Assembly: GCA_015179125.1 (NCBI GenBank)
Contig: WHVA01000305.1
Coordinates: 1-64,000 of the forward strand
DNA: 64,000 bases
Direction of reading: 5' to 3'
DNA from: Gautieria morchelliformis
Lineage: Eukaryota; Basidiomycota; Agaricomycetes; Gomphales; Gomphaceae
Part shown: positions 63,460-64,000 of the stretch, piece after piece
Layout of the letters: the number at the start of each line of letters is the position of its first letter
Numbering within the stretch: position 1 is the stretch's first letter
Position numbers and translations under genes: made by a program
The notes under the pieces: generated by a model
Databases searched by the model: none
What the model was told of the DNA's origin: nothing
What the model saw: the letters and a program-made list of their open reading frames with translations, nothing else

Positions 63460-63941
63460 TGTAGGAGACAGGAATTATAGGCAGAAGGAATGGACTTGGA
63501 GTTCGAAAGAAAGGACTAGAAATCAATTCACTCTCTCAGTGAATTTAATTATCACTGATTATATTATACAATACCTAGAAATCAATTCACTACAGGATTT
63601 CTTAGTCAATAAATCAAAGAAAACAAAACTAATTTACTTGCCTCTCGCAGTGAATTTAATTGTCACTGAGAGAGGTTGAAATCATGTCTTACTTCGCATA
63701 TACTACCACCTGGCCCTTTAGTGCCGATGGCAGAGTGGGCGCCAAACTATTACATAAGTTGGCTGGAAAAAGAAGAAAAACAAACTGAAATAGAAGTACA
63801 CATGTTTGATAGAAAATCTCTGAAAAATTCTGAAAAATAAAGTGATCATAGGATAACAATCTGAAATGAAATTAGAATGAAACACAAATTATGGAATGTA
63901 TTTGGCTTGATTTTGGTGCAGGAGCACATATGCACCCAACA
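63460..63941 (-). mobile_element. Copia-B-family solo LTR, inverted, TSD CTTCA
   Basis: 482 bp that on the minus strand start TGTTGGGTGCATATGTGCTCC and end CTCCTACA. The block corresponds to the 498-bp Copia-B LTR but with clear divergence. CTTCA is duplicated at 63455-63459 and 63942-63946. It is inserted in the gypsy remnant. It is older than the intact Copia-B, showing repeated activity of this family. Confidence 0.9.
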
Positions 63942-64000
63942 CTTCATGACATCTCAGCCAATCTGGCATCTGACCCTGTTGCCTGCCACTGCAGGCATAT
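63942..64000 (+). pseudogene. Gypsy remnant, continuation to window edge
   Basis: After the solo LTR the sequence resumes with LH-DISANLASDPVA-like codons (about 63942-63990), the usual continuation of the gypsy RNase H-integrase linker. It runs off the window. Confidence 0.5.

Noticed and set aside
1-64000. CRISPR arrays, rRNA, convincing tRNA genes, bacterial-type operons
   Set aside because: None seen by eye; repeats are LTRs, minisatellites and Helitron leaders, and gene structure is eukaryotic.

Overview
This window is a transposon graveyard from a filamentous basidiomycete, most likely an Agaricomycete. The evidence is short (about 42-54 nt) GT-AG introns, two copies of a DUF6533-like multi-pass membrane protein gene, and the mix of elements: Ty1/copia, Ty3/gypsy, PIF/Harbinger with a Myb/SANT partner, Rep-helicase Helitrons and a hAT-like element. 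I see no tRNA, rRNA or CRISPR. Apart from the DUF6533 pair I find no clearly intact host gene.

Region 1 (1-15271) is a nested retrotransposon complex. A degenerate copia element (called Copia-A) runs off the left edge and ends in its 3' LTR at 15056-15271. It is interrupted by an unrelated LTR at its gag start (1-639). Its gag/protease segment is inverted (about 1058-2459), and that segment itself carries a solo LTR (1621-2335, TSD CTATT). A minus-strand gypsy element (5167-14933, target repeat ACGT) splits the end of its RNase H. The gypsy is in turn split in gag by a Harbinger element (11379-14286, TSD TAA) whose spliced transposase is fully open.

Region 2 (15272-19430) holds a GC-rich, non-coding repeat unit (about 15430-18260), also present inverted at about 54890-58170, and then unrecognised sequence.

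Region 3 (19431-38009) is a perfect head-to-tail array of three Helitrons sitting between one host A and one host T. Each ends with a GC hairpin followed by CTAG. Each encodes a HUH/Y2 Rep joined to a PIF1-type helicase, and all three genes are broken, at different places. Helitrons 1 and 3 share an identical helicase nonsense codon, and Helitron 3 is a mosaic of 1 and 2.

Region 4 (38010-45739) contains a non-autonomous hAT-like element (38241-39326, 8-bp TSD CCTGGCAC) that has captured three exons and two introns of a Tup1-like WD40 corepressor gene. It also holds an AT-rich tract, a RAD6/UBC2 ubiquitin-conjugating-enzyme pseudogene fragment, and weakly coding-looking sequence of unknown origin.

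Region 5 (45745-51003) is a complete, very young copia element (Copia-B): LTRs of 498 bp with one visible difference, TSD ATGTC, an uninterrupted 1414-codon polyprotein, and a primer-binding site matching the anticodon arm of initiator tRNA-Met with the start codon inside it.

Region 6 (about 51350-60850) is a large imperfect palindrome with a DUF6533 gene at each outer end, pointing outward. A Copia-A solo LTR (TSD GTTCC) lies near its centre.

Region 7 (60850-64000) is again LTR debris: a complete solo LTR of the family seen at position 1 (TSD CACGT), a candidate gypsy LTR, a gypsy RNase H remnant full of CGA-to-TGA-like stops, and an inverted Copia-B solo LTR (TSD CTTCA) inside that remnant.

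The genes do not form a pathway. The window is best read as layered insertion, inversion, rolling-circle tandem insertion, gene capture and mutational decay around a duplicated membrane-protein locus.
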